From the NCBI RefSeq assembly GCF_005280255.1, contig NZ_CP040018.1, forward strand, positions 1,240,001 to 1,304,000: DNA of 64,000 nt, read 5' to 3'. This document shows positions 45,900 through 54,342 of this stretch, one piece after another (within the stretch, counting starts at the first letter, position 1; every line of letters starts with the position of its first letter). Position numbers and translations under genes: made by a program. Origin of the DNA: Arthrobacter sp. 24S4-2. GTDB lineage: Bacteria; Actinomycetota; Actinomycetes; Actinomycetales; Micrococcaceae. Below the pieces are notes generated by a model, which searched no databases, was not told where the DNA came from, and was given only the letters and a program-made list of their open reading frames with translations.

Positions 45900-46831
45900 G
45901 CCTCAGCGACACCGCAACGCCTACCGCCGGTTCTTCCGGAACCGCCGCCCGGCAGCCGACCCCCAGCGCCGTCACCAAGGCGGACATCGCCAAGGCTGGC
46001 ACCACCCGCCGTCGGAATGCCTCCAAGTGGAAGATGTGGATCGGTGCCGTCTGCACGCTGCTGGTGATCATCCCGATCATCCTGGCCCAGGTGCTGCCCC
46101 TGCCGGACGCCAACTTCCAGGACCTCGCCGCCCGGCGCCTGCCGCCGTTCACGGACGGGCACGTGTTCGGCACCGACCAGCTGGGGCGCGACCTGCTCTC
46201 CCGGGTGCTGCACGGCGGCCAGGTCTCGCTGACCATCGGCGTGCTGGCAGTGCTGGTCTCCGGCGCCATCGGCATCATCCTCGGCTCAGCCGCCGGCTAC
46301 TTCGGCGGCTGGGTGGACAACATCGTCTCCCGCGTCCTTGAAGCCCAGATGTCCCTGCCGCTGCTCATGATGCTGCTGCTGGTGGTGGCCCTGTTCGGCC
46401 CCTCCATCCCGGTGATCACCTTCGTCATCGCCATCGCCCAATGGCCCGAAGTGGCCCGACTCACCCGTTCCATGGTGCTGGTGGAACGGGAAAAACCCTA
46501 CGTCTCCGCCGCGAGAATCCTGGGCCTGCACCGGATCCAAATCCTGATCCAGCACATCATCCCCAACGTGATCAAGCAGGCCACCCTGGTGGTCCTGCTC
46601 CTGCTGGCCCAGGCCGTGCTGCTCGAAAGCGCGCTTAGCTTCCTGGGCGCCGGCCCGCAGCGCCCCTTCGCCACCTGGGGCCGCATCATCTCCGACGGCC
46701 AGGCCTACATCACCACCTCCTGGTGGATGGTCACCCTGCCCGGCCTGGTGATCGTGCTCATGGTGGTGGGCGTGAACCTGCTGGGCGACGGCCTCCGCGA
46801 CCGTCCCCGCCGCAAGAAGAAGGGTGCCTGA
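45896..46831 (+). CDS. ABC transporter permease, DppC-type
   Basis: 311 residues. A cytoplasmic N-terminus of about 40 residues is followed by six helices. The DppC pattern is visible: RLPPFTDGHVFGTDQLGRDLLSRVLHGGQVSL, VLEAQMSLPLLMMLLLVVAL and the coupling loop VEREKPYVSAARILGLHRIQI. It pairs with the previous gene to form the membrane channel and overlaps it by an ATGA. Confidence 0.9.
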   Translation: MSLSDTATPTAGSSGTAARQPTPSAVTKADIAKAGTTRRRNASKWKMWIGAVCTLLVIIPIILAQVLPLPDANFQDLAARRLPPFTDGHVFGTDQLGRDLLSRVLHGGQVSLTIGVLAVLVSGAIGIILGSAAGYFGGWVDNIVSRVLEAQMSLPLLMMLLLVVALFGPSIPVITFVIAIAQWPEVARLTRSMVLVEREKPYVSAARILGLHRIQILIQHIIPNVIKQATLVVLLLLAQAVLLESALSFLGAGPQRPFATWGRIISDGQAYITTSWWMVTLPGLVIVLMVVGVNLLGDGLRDRPRRKKKGA

Positions 46832-46832
46832 C

Positions 46833-47774
46833 ATGACTGCACAACCCCAGACCACCGGCCACCAGGAACAGCCGCTCCTCGAGGTCCGCGACTTCCAGGT
46901 GGAACTGATCACCGACACCGGCATCGTCCGGGCCGTGGATTCGGTCAGCTTCAGCATCCACCGGGGCGAGACGGTCACCATCATCGGTGAGTCCGGTTCC
47001 GGTAAATCCACGACGGCGATGGGCATCCTCGGCCTGCTGCCCGAGGACCTGGCGGTGCTTTCCGGCACCGTGCTGATCGACGGCGTCGACGTCACCGCCG
47101 ACCCCAAGGCCATCGAGAAGGTGCGCGGCAAGACCCTGGCGCTGATCCCGCAGGACCCCATGACGGCGCTGAGCCCGGTCCATTCGATCGGCAGCCAGCT
47201 CTTCGAGGCCATCCGGATCGCCGGCGCCGCCTCGGCTAAGGACAAGGGTGCCCTGCAGGCCCGGGCCGTCCGGCTGCTGGAGCAGGTGCACATCCCCACC
47301 CCGGAGAAGCAGCTGAAGAAGTACCCGCACCAGCTCTCCGGCGGCATGCTGCAGCGTGTGCTGATCGCCATCGCCCTGGCCAGCGAGCCGCAGCTGCTCG
47401 TGGCGGACGAGCCGACGTCGGCCCTGGACGTCACGGTGCAGGGCGGCATCCTGGACCTGCTCCTGGAACTGCAGGAGCAGCGCGGCATCGGCATCCTCAT
47501 GATCACCCACGACCTCGGAGTGGCCCGGCTCATCTCGGACCGCATCCACGTGATGAAGGACGGCCGGTTCGTGGAGTCCGGCGACGTCCAGCAGATCGTG
47601 GACCACCCCGCCACCGAATACACCCGGGCGCTACTGGCAGCCGTGCCCGTGCTGGGGCCGTGGGACGAAACACCCGCTGACTCCAGCGGTTCCCGGGGTG
47701 CGCACGCATCCCAGCCACCCGCTGACCCAGCCACCTCTTCCGCCCTGACCCAGACCGGAGCAAGCCATGACTAA
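46833..47774 (+). CDS. ABC transporter ATPase, DppD-type
   Basis: 313 residues from ATG 46833. Walker A IIGESGSGKSTTAMGILG, Q-loop QDPMTALSPVHSIG, signature LSGGMLQRVLIAIAL, Walker B LLVADEPTSALDVTV and the H-loop THDLGVARLIS. The C-terminal Cys-rich zinc/oligopeptide region of DppD is short. It energises the importer together with the following ATPase, with which it overlaps by 8 bp. Confidence 0.9.
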   Translation: MTAQPQTTGHQEQPLLEVRDFQVELITDTGIVRAVDSVSFSIHRGETVTIIGESGSGKSTTAMGILGLLPEDLAVLSGTVLIDGVDVTADPKAIEKVRGKTLALIPQDPMTALSPVHSIGSQLFEAIRIAGAASAKDKGALQARAVRLLEQVHIPTPEKQLKKYPHQLSGGMLQRVLIAIALASEPQLLVADEPTSALDVTVQGGILDLLLELQEQRGIGILMITHDLGVARLISDRIHVMKDGRFVESGDVQQIVDHPATEYTRALLAAVPVLGPWDETPADSSGSRGAHASQPPADPATSSALTQTGASHD

Positions 47775-48599
47775 GCCGTTCCTCGCCGTCGAAAACCTCG
47801 TGGTGGACTACCACGTTCCGGGCGGCACCTTCCGGGCCGTTGACGACGTGTCCTTTTCCGTGGACAAAGGCAAGACGATCGCCGTCGTGGGTGAATCCGG
47901 CTGCGGAAAGTCCACCATCGCCAAAGCGCTGATGCGGCTGGTCACCCCCACCAGCGGCCGCATCGACCTGGACGGAACGGACATCGCGGCCATGAGCGAG
48001 GCGAAGCTGCGGCCGCTGCGTTCCAAGTTCCAGATGGTGTTCCAGGACCCGTACGGTTCCCTGGACCCGCACATGACAGCGCAGGAGATCGTGGCCGAGC
48101 CGCTGAAGCTGCAGGGCGTCCGGTCCAAGGCGGAGCGCCACAAGGCAGCCGCCAAGCTGATGGACCAGGTAGGCCTGCCCGTTGCGTCCCTGGACAAGCA
48201 CCCGTCCGAGTTCTCCGGCGGCCAGCGCCAGCGGATCGGGATTGCCCGGGCACTGGCGTCCAAGCCCGAACTGCTGGTCTGCGACGAGGCCACCAGCGCA
48301 CTGGACGTGTCCGTGCAGGCGCAGGTGCTGCGGCTGCTGAAATCCATCCAGGAGGAAACGGGAATCACGTACGTGTTCATCTCGCACAACCTGGGCGTGG
48401 TGCAGGAAATCAGCGATAGCGTCATGGTGATGCAGCGCGGCAAGGTAGTTGAACACGGCTCCACCGCGTCCGTCCTGACCGCCCCAAGGAGGACTACACC
48501 CGGAAACTCCGCCGTGCCGCGCTGGACCCCTCCACCATGCAGGGCCTCAAGCCCCGGCACCTGGTCCGCTCCCTGGCGCTCAGCGGACAATCAAACTGA
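47767..48599 (+). pseudogene. ABC transporter ATPase, DppF-type, one base missing near the end
   Basis: All catalytic motifs are in the first frame: VVGESGCGKSTIAKALM, MVFQDPYGSLDPHM, FSGGQRQRIGIARAL, LLVCDEATSALDVSVQ and SHNLGVVQEIS. At CCCC 48482-48485 the frame derails. The natural C-terminus (KEDYTRKLRRAALDPSTMQG up to ALSGQSN) reads in the -1 frame to TGA 48597-48599, giving about 277 residues when one C is added. If read as written, a frame-shifted tail runs to 48753 across the next gene's start. Confidence 0.85.
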
Positions 48600-48655
48600 G
48601 CCCAGGCGAACTAGCCCTTTCTCTTACAAATACTGCAACCGCAAGGAATCAACGC

Positions 48656-49644
48656 ATGAGCAAGCAGCCCGAAGGCGCCCAGGTGGACGGCCTGAAACTC
48701 CCCATCTCCCGGCTGGTCCTGGGAACCATGACGTTCGGCGACACGGTCGATGAGGCCACCGCGGGGCGGATGGTGGAGGAAGCGCTCGACGCCGGCATCG
48801 CCACCATCGACACCGCCAACGCCTACGTGGGGGAACCACCGAGGAAATGCTCTCCCGCCTCCTGAAGGGGCGGCGCGGCGACGTCATCCTCGCCTCCAAG
48901 GCTGGCATGCCGCACCCGGACCACGGCCAGCACTCGCCGTTGTCCCCGGCCGGGCTGCGCAACAGCGTGGAAGGCAGCCTCCGCCGGCTGGGTGTGGACA
49001 GCATCGACCTGTTCTACCTGCACCAGCCGGACCGCGCCACGCCCCTGCAGGACACGCTGGCCACCGTGGCCGAGCTGTTTGCCGAGGGCAAGATCGGTGC
49101 CTTGGGCGTGTCCAACTTTGCGGCCTGGCAGATTGCCGACGTCATCCACACGGCACGCGAAGTGGGGGCACCGCGGCCCGTCGTCGCGCAGCAGCTGTAC
49201 AACCTGGTGGCACGCCGGGTGGAGGAGGAATACCTCGAATTCGCGGCCACCCACAACGTCCACACCATGGTCTACAACCCGCTGGGCGGCGGGCTGCTCA
49301 CCGGCAAGCACAGCTTCGACGCCAAACCCACCGAGGGCCGCTACGGCGACTCCAAGCTGGCCGCCATGTACACCCAGCGCTACTGGGACCGGCAGCTGTT
49401 CGACGCCATCGAGGAACTCTCCCGCATTGCTGACGGTGCGGGGATCACGCTGGCCGAGCTTTCGCTGCGCTGGCTTGCGTACCGGGACGGCGTGGGCTCC
49501 ATGCTGCTGGGCGGTTCCAAGGTGGAGCAGCTCCGCGCCAACATCGCCGCCGTCGCCAACGGGCCGCTGCCCGCCGACGTCGTGGAAGCCTGCGACGCCG
49601 TGGGCGCCGGACTCCGCGGCCCCATGCCCGCCTACAACCGCTGA
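48656..49644 (+). pseudogene. Aldo/keto reductase, one base missing
   Basis: The frame from ATG 48656 (MSKQPEGAQVDGLKLPISRL) carries the first strands and ATIDTANAYVG, then breaks at GGGGG 48829-48833. The -1 frame continues TTEEMLSRLLKGRRGDVILASKAG in two parts, then DSIDLFYLHQPD, ALGVSNFAAWQ, VVAQQLYNLVARR and LLGGSKVEQL to 49644. One G restores about 329 residues of an NADPH-dependent reductase. It lies between the ABC importer and the aldolase and likely reduces or oxidises a sugar-derived intermediate. Confidence 0.8.
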
Positions 49645-49730
49645 CAGACTCCTCGAAACACCCGGCCGACGCCCTAAAAACCGGCCCAGGCCGCCCCTCC
49701 GAACACCCGACCTGAAGGTAGACGATCCCC

Positions 49731-50534
49731 ATGACATCCGAACTGGCCCTCGAATTCGCCCGCAAGATCCGCGCCCGGGAACAGGCGGTGGGCTACTGGG
49801 CCGTGCTGGACGCGCCCGTGGCCACCGAACGCATCGGCCGGCTGGGCTATGACTACGTAGCCCTGGACGCCCAGCACGGACTGCTCGGCTACTCGGGCGT
49901 GCTGAACGGGCTGATGGCCATCGACGCCGGGCACACCGCCGTCGGCATGGTCCGGGTGGAGGACAACAACCTGACGGCCATCGGCAAGGCGCTGGACGCC
50001 GGCGCCGTGGGCGTCATCGTTCCGCTGGTCAACACGGCGGCGGATGCTGCCGCCGCGGTTGCCGCCGCCAAGTACCCGCCCATGGGCGGCCGCTCGTACG
50101 GGCCCATGCGATCGGCCCTGCGGATCGGGCCGGTGCCCGCCGAAGCGAACGCCACCACGCTGGTGTTCGCCATGATCGAGACGCCGGACGGCCTGGCCAA
50201 CGTGAAGGAAATCTGCGCCACCCCGGGCCTGGACGGCATCTACGTGGGCCCGTCGGACCTGGCCATCGCCGTGGGCGGGGCGTTCCCGGGGGATCCGGCC
50301 ATCGAAACCGAATTCAAAGCCGCGCTGGAGACCATTGCCGAGGCAGCCGCATCTGCGGGGATCGCCGCAGGAATCCACACCCCGGCGGGGGAGGTGGCGG
50401 CGCTCCGGCTGAGCCAGGGCTACACGTTCGCCACCATCGCCTCGGACCTGACGCACCTGGAACAGATCGCCAAGTCCCACCTCGCCGCAGCCACCAGCGC
50501 CGTCCGCTCCGATGCCGGAACCAAGGAGAGCTGA
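49731..50534 (+). CDS. HpcH/HpaI-family class II aldolase
   Basis: 267 residues. Pyruvate-dependent class II aldolase fold: YDYVALDAQHGLLGYS, VGMVRVEDNN, AKYPPMGGRSYGPMRS, the metal-binding Glu in FAMIETPDGLANVKEIC and GIYVGPSDLAIAVGG. Relatives cleave 2-keto-3-deoxy acids such as 2-keto-3-deoxy-L-rhamnonate or 4-hydroxy-2-oxoheptanedioate to pyruvate and an aldehyde. In this island it would release a C3 unit from the transported acidic sugar. 3 bp separate it from the sialidase-like gene. Confidence 0.85.
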   Translation: MTSELALEFARKIRAREQAVGYWAVLDAPVATERIGRLGYDYVALDAQHGLLGYSGVLNGLMAIDAGHTAVGMVRVEDNNLTAIGKALDAGAVGVIVPLVNTAADAAAAVAAAKYPPMGGRSYGPMRSALRIGPVPAEANATTLVFAMIETPDGLANVKEICATPGLDGIYVGPSDLAIAVGGAFPGDPAIETEFKAALETIAEAAASAGIAAGIHTPAGEVAALRLSQGYTFATIASDLTHLEQIAKSHLAAATSAVRSDAGTKES

Positions 50535-50537
50535 ACC

Positions 50538-51821
50538 ATGCAGAACACCATCAAGGATGCCTACAGCACCATTACCCCGGACGGGACCGTGAAGCGGGCG
50601 GACGGCGCGGACTTCGCCTACCTCCCGGCGCCCACCGTGCAGAGCCACGCCGCCAACCTCCTCACCCTGCCGGACGGCTGGCTGGGCTGCGTCTGGTTCG
50701 GCGGCACCCAGGAAGGCGTGCCGGACATCTCCATCTGGTTCTCCACCCTGGACCCCGGCAGCAGCCAGTGGTCCGAACCGCAGCAGCTCTCCGACGATTC
50801 CACCCGCTCGGAGCAGAACCCCATCCTGTTCACCGCGCCTAGCTCTGCCGGTGAGGACGGGGTCCTGTGGCTGCTGTACACCGCGCAGAAGGCGGGCAAC
50901 CAGGACACCGCCGAGGTCCGCCGTCGTACTTCCACGGACAGCGGCCGCACCTGGGGGCCGGTGGAAACGCTGTTCCCCGCGAACGAGACCGGCGGCGTGT
51001 TCGTCCGCCAGCTCCCGGTGGTGCTGCCGTCCGGCCGCCTGATTGTGCCGATCTTCCGGTGCATCACAACGCCGGGGGAGAAGTGGGTGGGCAACAGCGA
51101 CGACAGCGCCGTGATGATCTCCGACGACGCCGGCGCCACCTGGACCGAGCACGTTCTGCCGGGGAGCCTGGGCTGCGTCCACATGAACATCCAGCCCGTG
51201 GCCGACGGGTCGCTGCTGGCCCTGTTCCGGAGCCGCTGGGCGGACTCCATCTACGAATCCCGCTCCACCGACGACGGCACCACCTGGAGCGAGCCGGTCC
51301 CCACCGAGCTGCCCAACAACAACTCCTCCATCCAGTTCACCGCGCTCGCCGACGGCCGCCTGGCCCTGGTGTACAACCACAGCCGGGCGGAGGAGAACAC
51401 CGAGCGCCGGCTGTCCCTCTACGACGAGATCGACGACGACGGCCTGGCCGAGGAGCAGGGCCAGCTCGCCGAGCCGGTACCCGGCGCCGCTTCCTCGTCC
51501 GACGACGGCGCTCGCCGCGCGTTCTGGGGCACGCCGCGGTCTCCCATGACGCTGGCGATCTCCGAGGACTCGGGGCGCTCGTGGCCGATCCGGCGCAACC
51601 TGGACGTGGGCGACGGGTACTGCCTCTCCAACAACTCCCGCGACGGGCTCAACCGCGAGTACTCCTACCCGTCCATCCACCAGGGGCCGGACGGTGCTCT
51701 GAACATCGCCTACACGTACTTCCGGCAGGCCATCAAGTTCGTCCGGGTGGACCCGCAGTGGGCGTACGAAGGCACCGAGACCCCGGGGGAAGCCGAAGCG
51801 AGCCGCGCCAATGCCGGCTGA
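50538..51821 (+). CDS. BNR-repeat sialidase-like protein
   Basis: 427 residues. Sialidase-superfamily six-bladed propeller with several Asp-box motifs of the S-x-D-x-G-x-x-W type (STDSGRTWGP, SDDAGATWTE, STDDGTTWSE, SEDSGRSWP) and the FxxPNP-like start region PTVQSHAANLL. No signal peptide is visible, so it acts in the cytoplasm on an imported substrate. Such intracellular BNR proteins may hydrolyse, hydrate or isomerise sugar acids; the exact reaction is unknown. It overlaps the SDR start by 11 bp. Confidence 0.8.
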   Translation: MQNTIKDAYSTITPDGTVKRADGADFAYLPAPTVQSHAANLLTLPDGWLGCVWFGGTQEGVPDISIWFSTLDPGSSQWSEPQQLSDDSTRSEQNPILFTAPSSAGEDGVLWLLYTAQKAGNQDTAEVRRRTSTDSGRTWGPVETLFPANETGGVFVRQLPVVLPSGRLIVPIFRCITTPGEKWVGNSDDSAVMISDDAGATWTEHVLPGSLGCVHMNIQPVADGSLLALFRSRWADSIYESRSTDDGTTWSEPVPTELPNNNSSIQFTALADGRLALVYNHSRAEENTERRLSLYDEIDDDGLAEEQGQLAEPVPGAASSSDDGARRAFWGTPRSPMTLAISEDSGRSWPIRRNLDVGDGYCLSNNSRDGLNREYSYPSIHQGPDGALNIAYTYFRQAIKFVRVDPQWAYEGTETPGEAEASRANAG

Positions 51822-52491
51822 GCAGCACGCGGTAGTAACGGGCTGCAGCTCTGGCATCGGCTTGGCCATCACCCGCCGTCTGTTGGCCGACGGATGGGCC
51901 GTGACCGGCCTGAGTCGGAGCTCAACTTCGCTGCACGGGAAGTTCGAGTGGCTGCAGGCGGACCTGTCCGAGCCTGAGTCCCTGGCGGAGGTCGTTGCGG
52001 GGCTGCGGCCTGCTGATGCGCTGGTGCACGCCGCCGGGTTCCAGCGGACCGCGGCGCTGGGTGACCTTGATCCATCGGCTTTGGCGGGGATGTTCGCTGT
52101 TCACGTGGCGGCTGGCAGTGTCCTGGCCAACGCCCTGGTGCCGTCCATGCCCGACGGCGGGCGGGTACTGCTGCTGGGTAGCCGCACCTCCACGGGGTCC
52201 CCGGGCAAGAGCCAGTACGCGGCCACCAAAGCTGCGTTGATGGGGCTGGGCCGGACGTGGGCGCAGGAACTCGCGCCGCGGGGGATCACCGTAAACGTGC
52301 TCTCCCCGGGCCCGACGGACACCCCGATGCTGAACGACCCCGGCCGGGCAACCACCCCGGTGCGGATGCCTGCCCTGGGTGCCCTGGTGGACCCGGAGGA
52401 TGTGGCCGCGCTGGCCGCGTTTCTGCTGGGGCCCCATGGAAAGTCCATCACCGGGCAGAACTACGTCATCTGCGGCGGGGCGTCGCTGTAA
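51811..52491 (+). CDS. SDR-family oxidoreductase, last gene of the island operon
   Basis: 226 residues. VVTGCSSGIGLAITRRLLADG at the N-terminus, VHAAGFQRTAALG, VLLLGSRTSTGSPG and the YAATKAAL catalytic Tyr/Lys, closing with ITGQNYVICGGASL. NAD(P)-dependent. It likely oxidises a hydroxyl of the sugar acid before or after aldol cleavage. Translation is coupled to the sialidase-like gene through the 11-bp overlap. Confidence 0.85.
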   Translation: MPAEQHAVVTGCSSGIGLAITRRLLADGWAVTGLSRSSTSLHGKFEWLQADLSEPESLAEVVAGLRPADALVHAAGFQRTAALGDLDPSALAGMFAVHVAAGSVLANALVPSMPDGGRVLLLGSRTSTGSPGKSQYAATKAALMGLGRTWAQELAPRGITVNVLSPGPTDTPMLNDPGRATTPVRMPALGALVDPEDVAALAAFLLGPHGKSITGQNYVICGGASL

Positions 52492-52558
52492 CCCAACCGG
52501 CGGTCGAGGAAATTGCTGGTGACTCGAGCTGCCCCCTGCCGAAACCAACCCCTGCAAC

Positions 52559-52632
52559 GCTCTCTCACTTCCTGCACCTTTTCCACGGACGCTCTCTCAC
52601 TTTTGGGGCCGAAACGGGAATCCCTCTCTCAC
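52559..52632 (+). repeat. Three CTCTCTCAC motifs at 31-32 bp spacing
   Basis: CGCTCTCTCACTT occurs at 52559-52571 and 52590-52602, and a shorter CCCTCTCTCAC at 52622-52632. The spacing of 31 and 32 bp equals three helical turns, so a bound protein would meet all three on the same face. The region lies between the island operon and a small membrane protein. Confidence 0.65.
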
Positions 52633-52733
52633 AGGGTGCCGGGGATCAGCGGGGCATCGAGGACCTTCGGCTCTACATTCATCAGGGCCGAATGAGGAGA
52701 CTCTTGGCAGAAAGAGGGGGGAGGTGATCGGCG

Positions 52734-53093
52734 GTGGCCCGATGGGACCTGGGAATTGCCGGTTTGGGACTGCTTGCGTTCATGTCGCTGGCCTTCGGCC
52801 TTGTGGCCCACCTGATCGTCGGGAGACGCGTGACGCGCCGGCTGTGGCTCTACTCGGCTGTCGCCTATTTCCTTGCGGGGCTACTAGTCAGCGAAGTCTG
52901 GTTTGGTTGGGCGACGAAAGAGGAATTGCAGCCGAATATTGACGGACTGTCCTTTGACGAAGTGCACTTGGTGACTCTCGCCGGTCTTATTGCAGCCCTC
53001 ATTGCGAGGTACGTACTCCGGAGGAAGGGGCGGGAAACGGTGGATGCGCCGCATGGCCGCCGACCCGGTGGACAGGACGGGCCCCGGTGGTAG
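52734..53093 (+). CDS. Small membrane protein with three helices
   Basis: 119 residues from GTG 52734, which has GGAGGTG upstream. Helices: LGIAGLGLLAFMSLAFGLVAHLI, LWLYSAVAYFLAGLLVSEVWF and VHLVTLAGLIAALIARYVL, then a basic, disordered C-terminus. No family recognised. It has its own promoter region, which contains the CTCTCTCAC repeats. Confidence 0.65.
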   Translation: MARWDLGIAGLGLLAFMSLAFGLVAHLIVGRRVTRRLWLYSAVAYFLAGLLVSEVWFGWATKEELQPNIDGLSFDEVHLVTLAGLIAALIARYVLRRKGRETVDAPHGRRPGGQDGPRW

Positions 53094-53372
53094 GGGAGCT
53101 GTGGTCTCGCCTGGCTGCATGGTGAAAACGTCAGTCATTGGGTGGCCCTTAACGGCAATCAAACCAAACCAGGACCTCTCTCCGGCAGCATCGTATCGCT
53201 TGCCCTCATGCCGAAAAATGGCCAGGCCGCCTGGTTTCGCCGGGGTGCTTAACCCATCTGGCCGGCCCGGTTCCTGCCTTGACGTCGGACTAAAGTCCCT
53301 GTTTTGGACGGCGGCTCAGGCGTAGGTTGAAGGCGAGCCCTGAAAATGATGGGCCCGCACCCAAGGGGCAAC

Positions 53373-54056
53373 ATGACCAGGCCCAGGCTTCTGGCATCCA
53401 GCGTTCTCGGGCTCTGCGCCGTGTTCGCGCTCTCAGGCTGTTTCGGCCCGCCGGCCCCGGCACCCACGAGTAGTTCCGCCGCCCCGACTACGACGGCGAG
53501 CCCGTCTGCCTCCATGAGCGCGACAGCAAGCCCGTCCGTGTCGACTAGTCCGTCGGCGTCTCCGACCCCCACAGCGAGTGCCCCGTCGTCGTCCGCCCCC
53601 GTGAGCCCGCCGGTCACCGAGGAACCTACCCCGACAGGCCTCCCGGAGCAGGTTGCCCCGCTGACCATCTACTACGTCGCCGTCGACGACAACGGCATAT
53701 CAGGGCCCAGGATCGGTTGCGGTGACAGCCTCGTCGCTACGACCACGGCCCCGGTCCGCTTCACGGACCAGGTGGGCCCCAGCATCGGGACCCTGCTCGC
53801 GAATAAGAGCCGCGACGTCGGCATGTCGGGTCTCGTGAACGTCCTGTACCAGTCGAACCTCACCTACGTCGGCGGCGAGCTGGACGGCAGCACGATCACG
53901 ATCTACCTCACCGGGCAGTTCATGCTGGGCGGCGTGTGCGACATCCCGCGAGCCAAGGCACAGCTGGAGTACACCGCCATGGCCGCGGCCGGGGCAACGA
54001 GCGCCCAAGTTTTCGTCAACGGCCGCCCGATCGACGAGGTGCTCAGCCTCAAGTAG
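53373..54056 (+). CDS. GerMN-domain lipoprotein
   Basis: 227 residues from ATG 53373 (MTRPRLLASS); the ATG at 53346 is less likely, since AAGGGG sits right before 53373. Lipoprotein signal with LSGC and lipidated Cys23, then a 70-residue Ser/Thr/Ala/Pro-rich linker and a GerMN domain (LTIYYVAVDDNG, FTDQVGPSIGTLLANK, TYVGGELDGSTITIYLTGQF). Actinobacterial relatives such as LpqB act in envelope assembly or signalling. Single-gene unit. Confidence 0.8.
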   Translation: MTRPRLLASSVLGLCAVFALSGCFGPPAPAPTSSSAAPTTTASPSASMSATASPSVSTSPSASPTPTASAPSSSAPVSPPVTEEPTPTGLPEQVAPLTIYYVAVDDNGISGPRIGCGDSLVATTTAPVRFTDQVGPSIGTLLANKSRDVGMSGLVNVLYQSNLTYVGGELDGSTITIYLTGQFMLGGVCDIPRAKAQLEYTAMAAAGATSAQVFVNGRPIDEVLSLK

Positions 54057-54059
54057 TTC

Positions 54060-54200
54060 ACGTATGGGTCCGGCTGCATCGGCACGAGGAACCGGATCCG
54101 GGCGCGCAAGTCCAGCAGCTGGGGCCTATGGCTCAGGCTGATTTGGCATTCCCGGGCCCGAGGACCCGGCCAAAGCGCCTGTCTAGGCTGGCAAGCCTCG
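54060..54200 (-). pseudogene. Relic of a GntR/UTRA regulator
   Basis: The minus strand encodes LASLDRRFGRVLGPGNAKSA and, after a break, LLDLRARIRFLV. This parallels LAALTKMAGRGLGPGECQIS and LLDLRPSDPVLVL of the intact GntR regulator at 35.1-35.9 kb. The nucleotide sequence is also clearly similar. Only the UTRA core remains, with an internal stop. Confidence 0.45.
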
Positions 54201-54342
54201 GTGGCAATCGTAAGCCCGCGCTCTGTCCGTCGGGTATGGCACGGTCAGTGGATCAGAATACGCTCCTGGGAGTGTTGATCGTTCCGCCGGAACTGCGACG
54301 ACGATTTCCCTAATTGTCAGTGCCCCCGGGTACCAATGGTTC

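Noticed and set aside
52559..52632. CTCTCTCAC repeats as a CRISPR array
   Set aside because: Only three short, imperfect motifs, no 28-37 bp repeats and no cas genes in the window.
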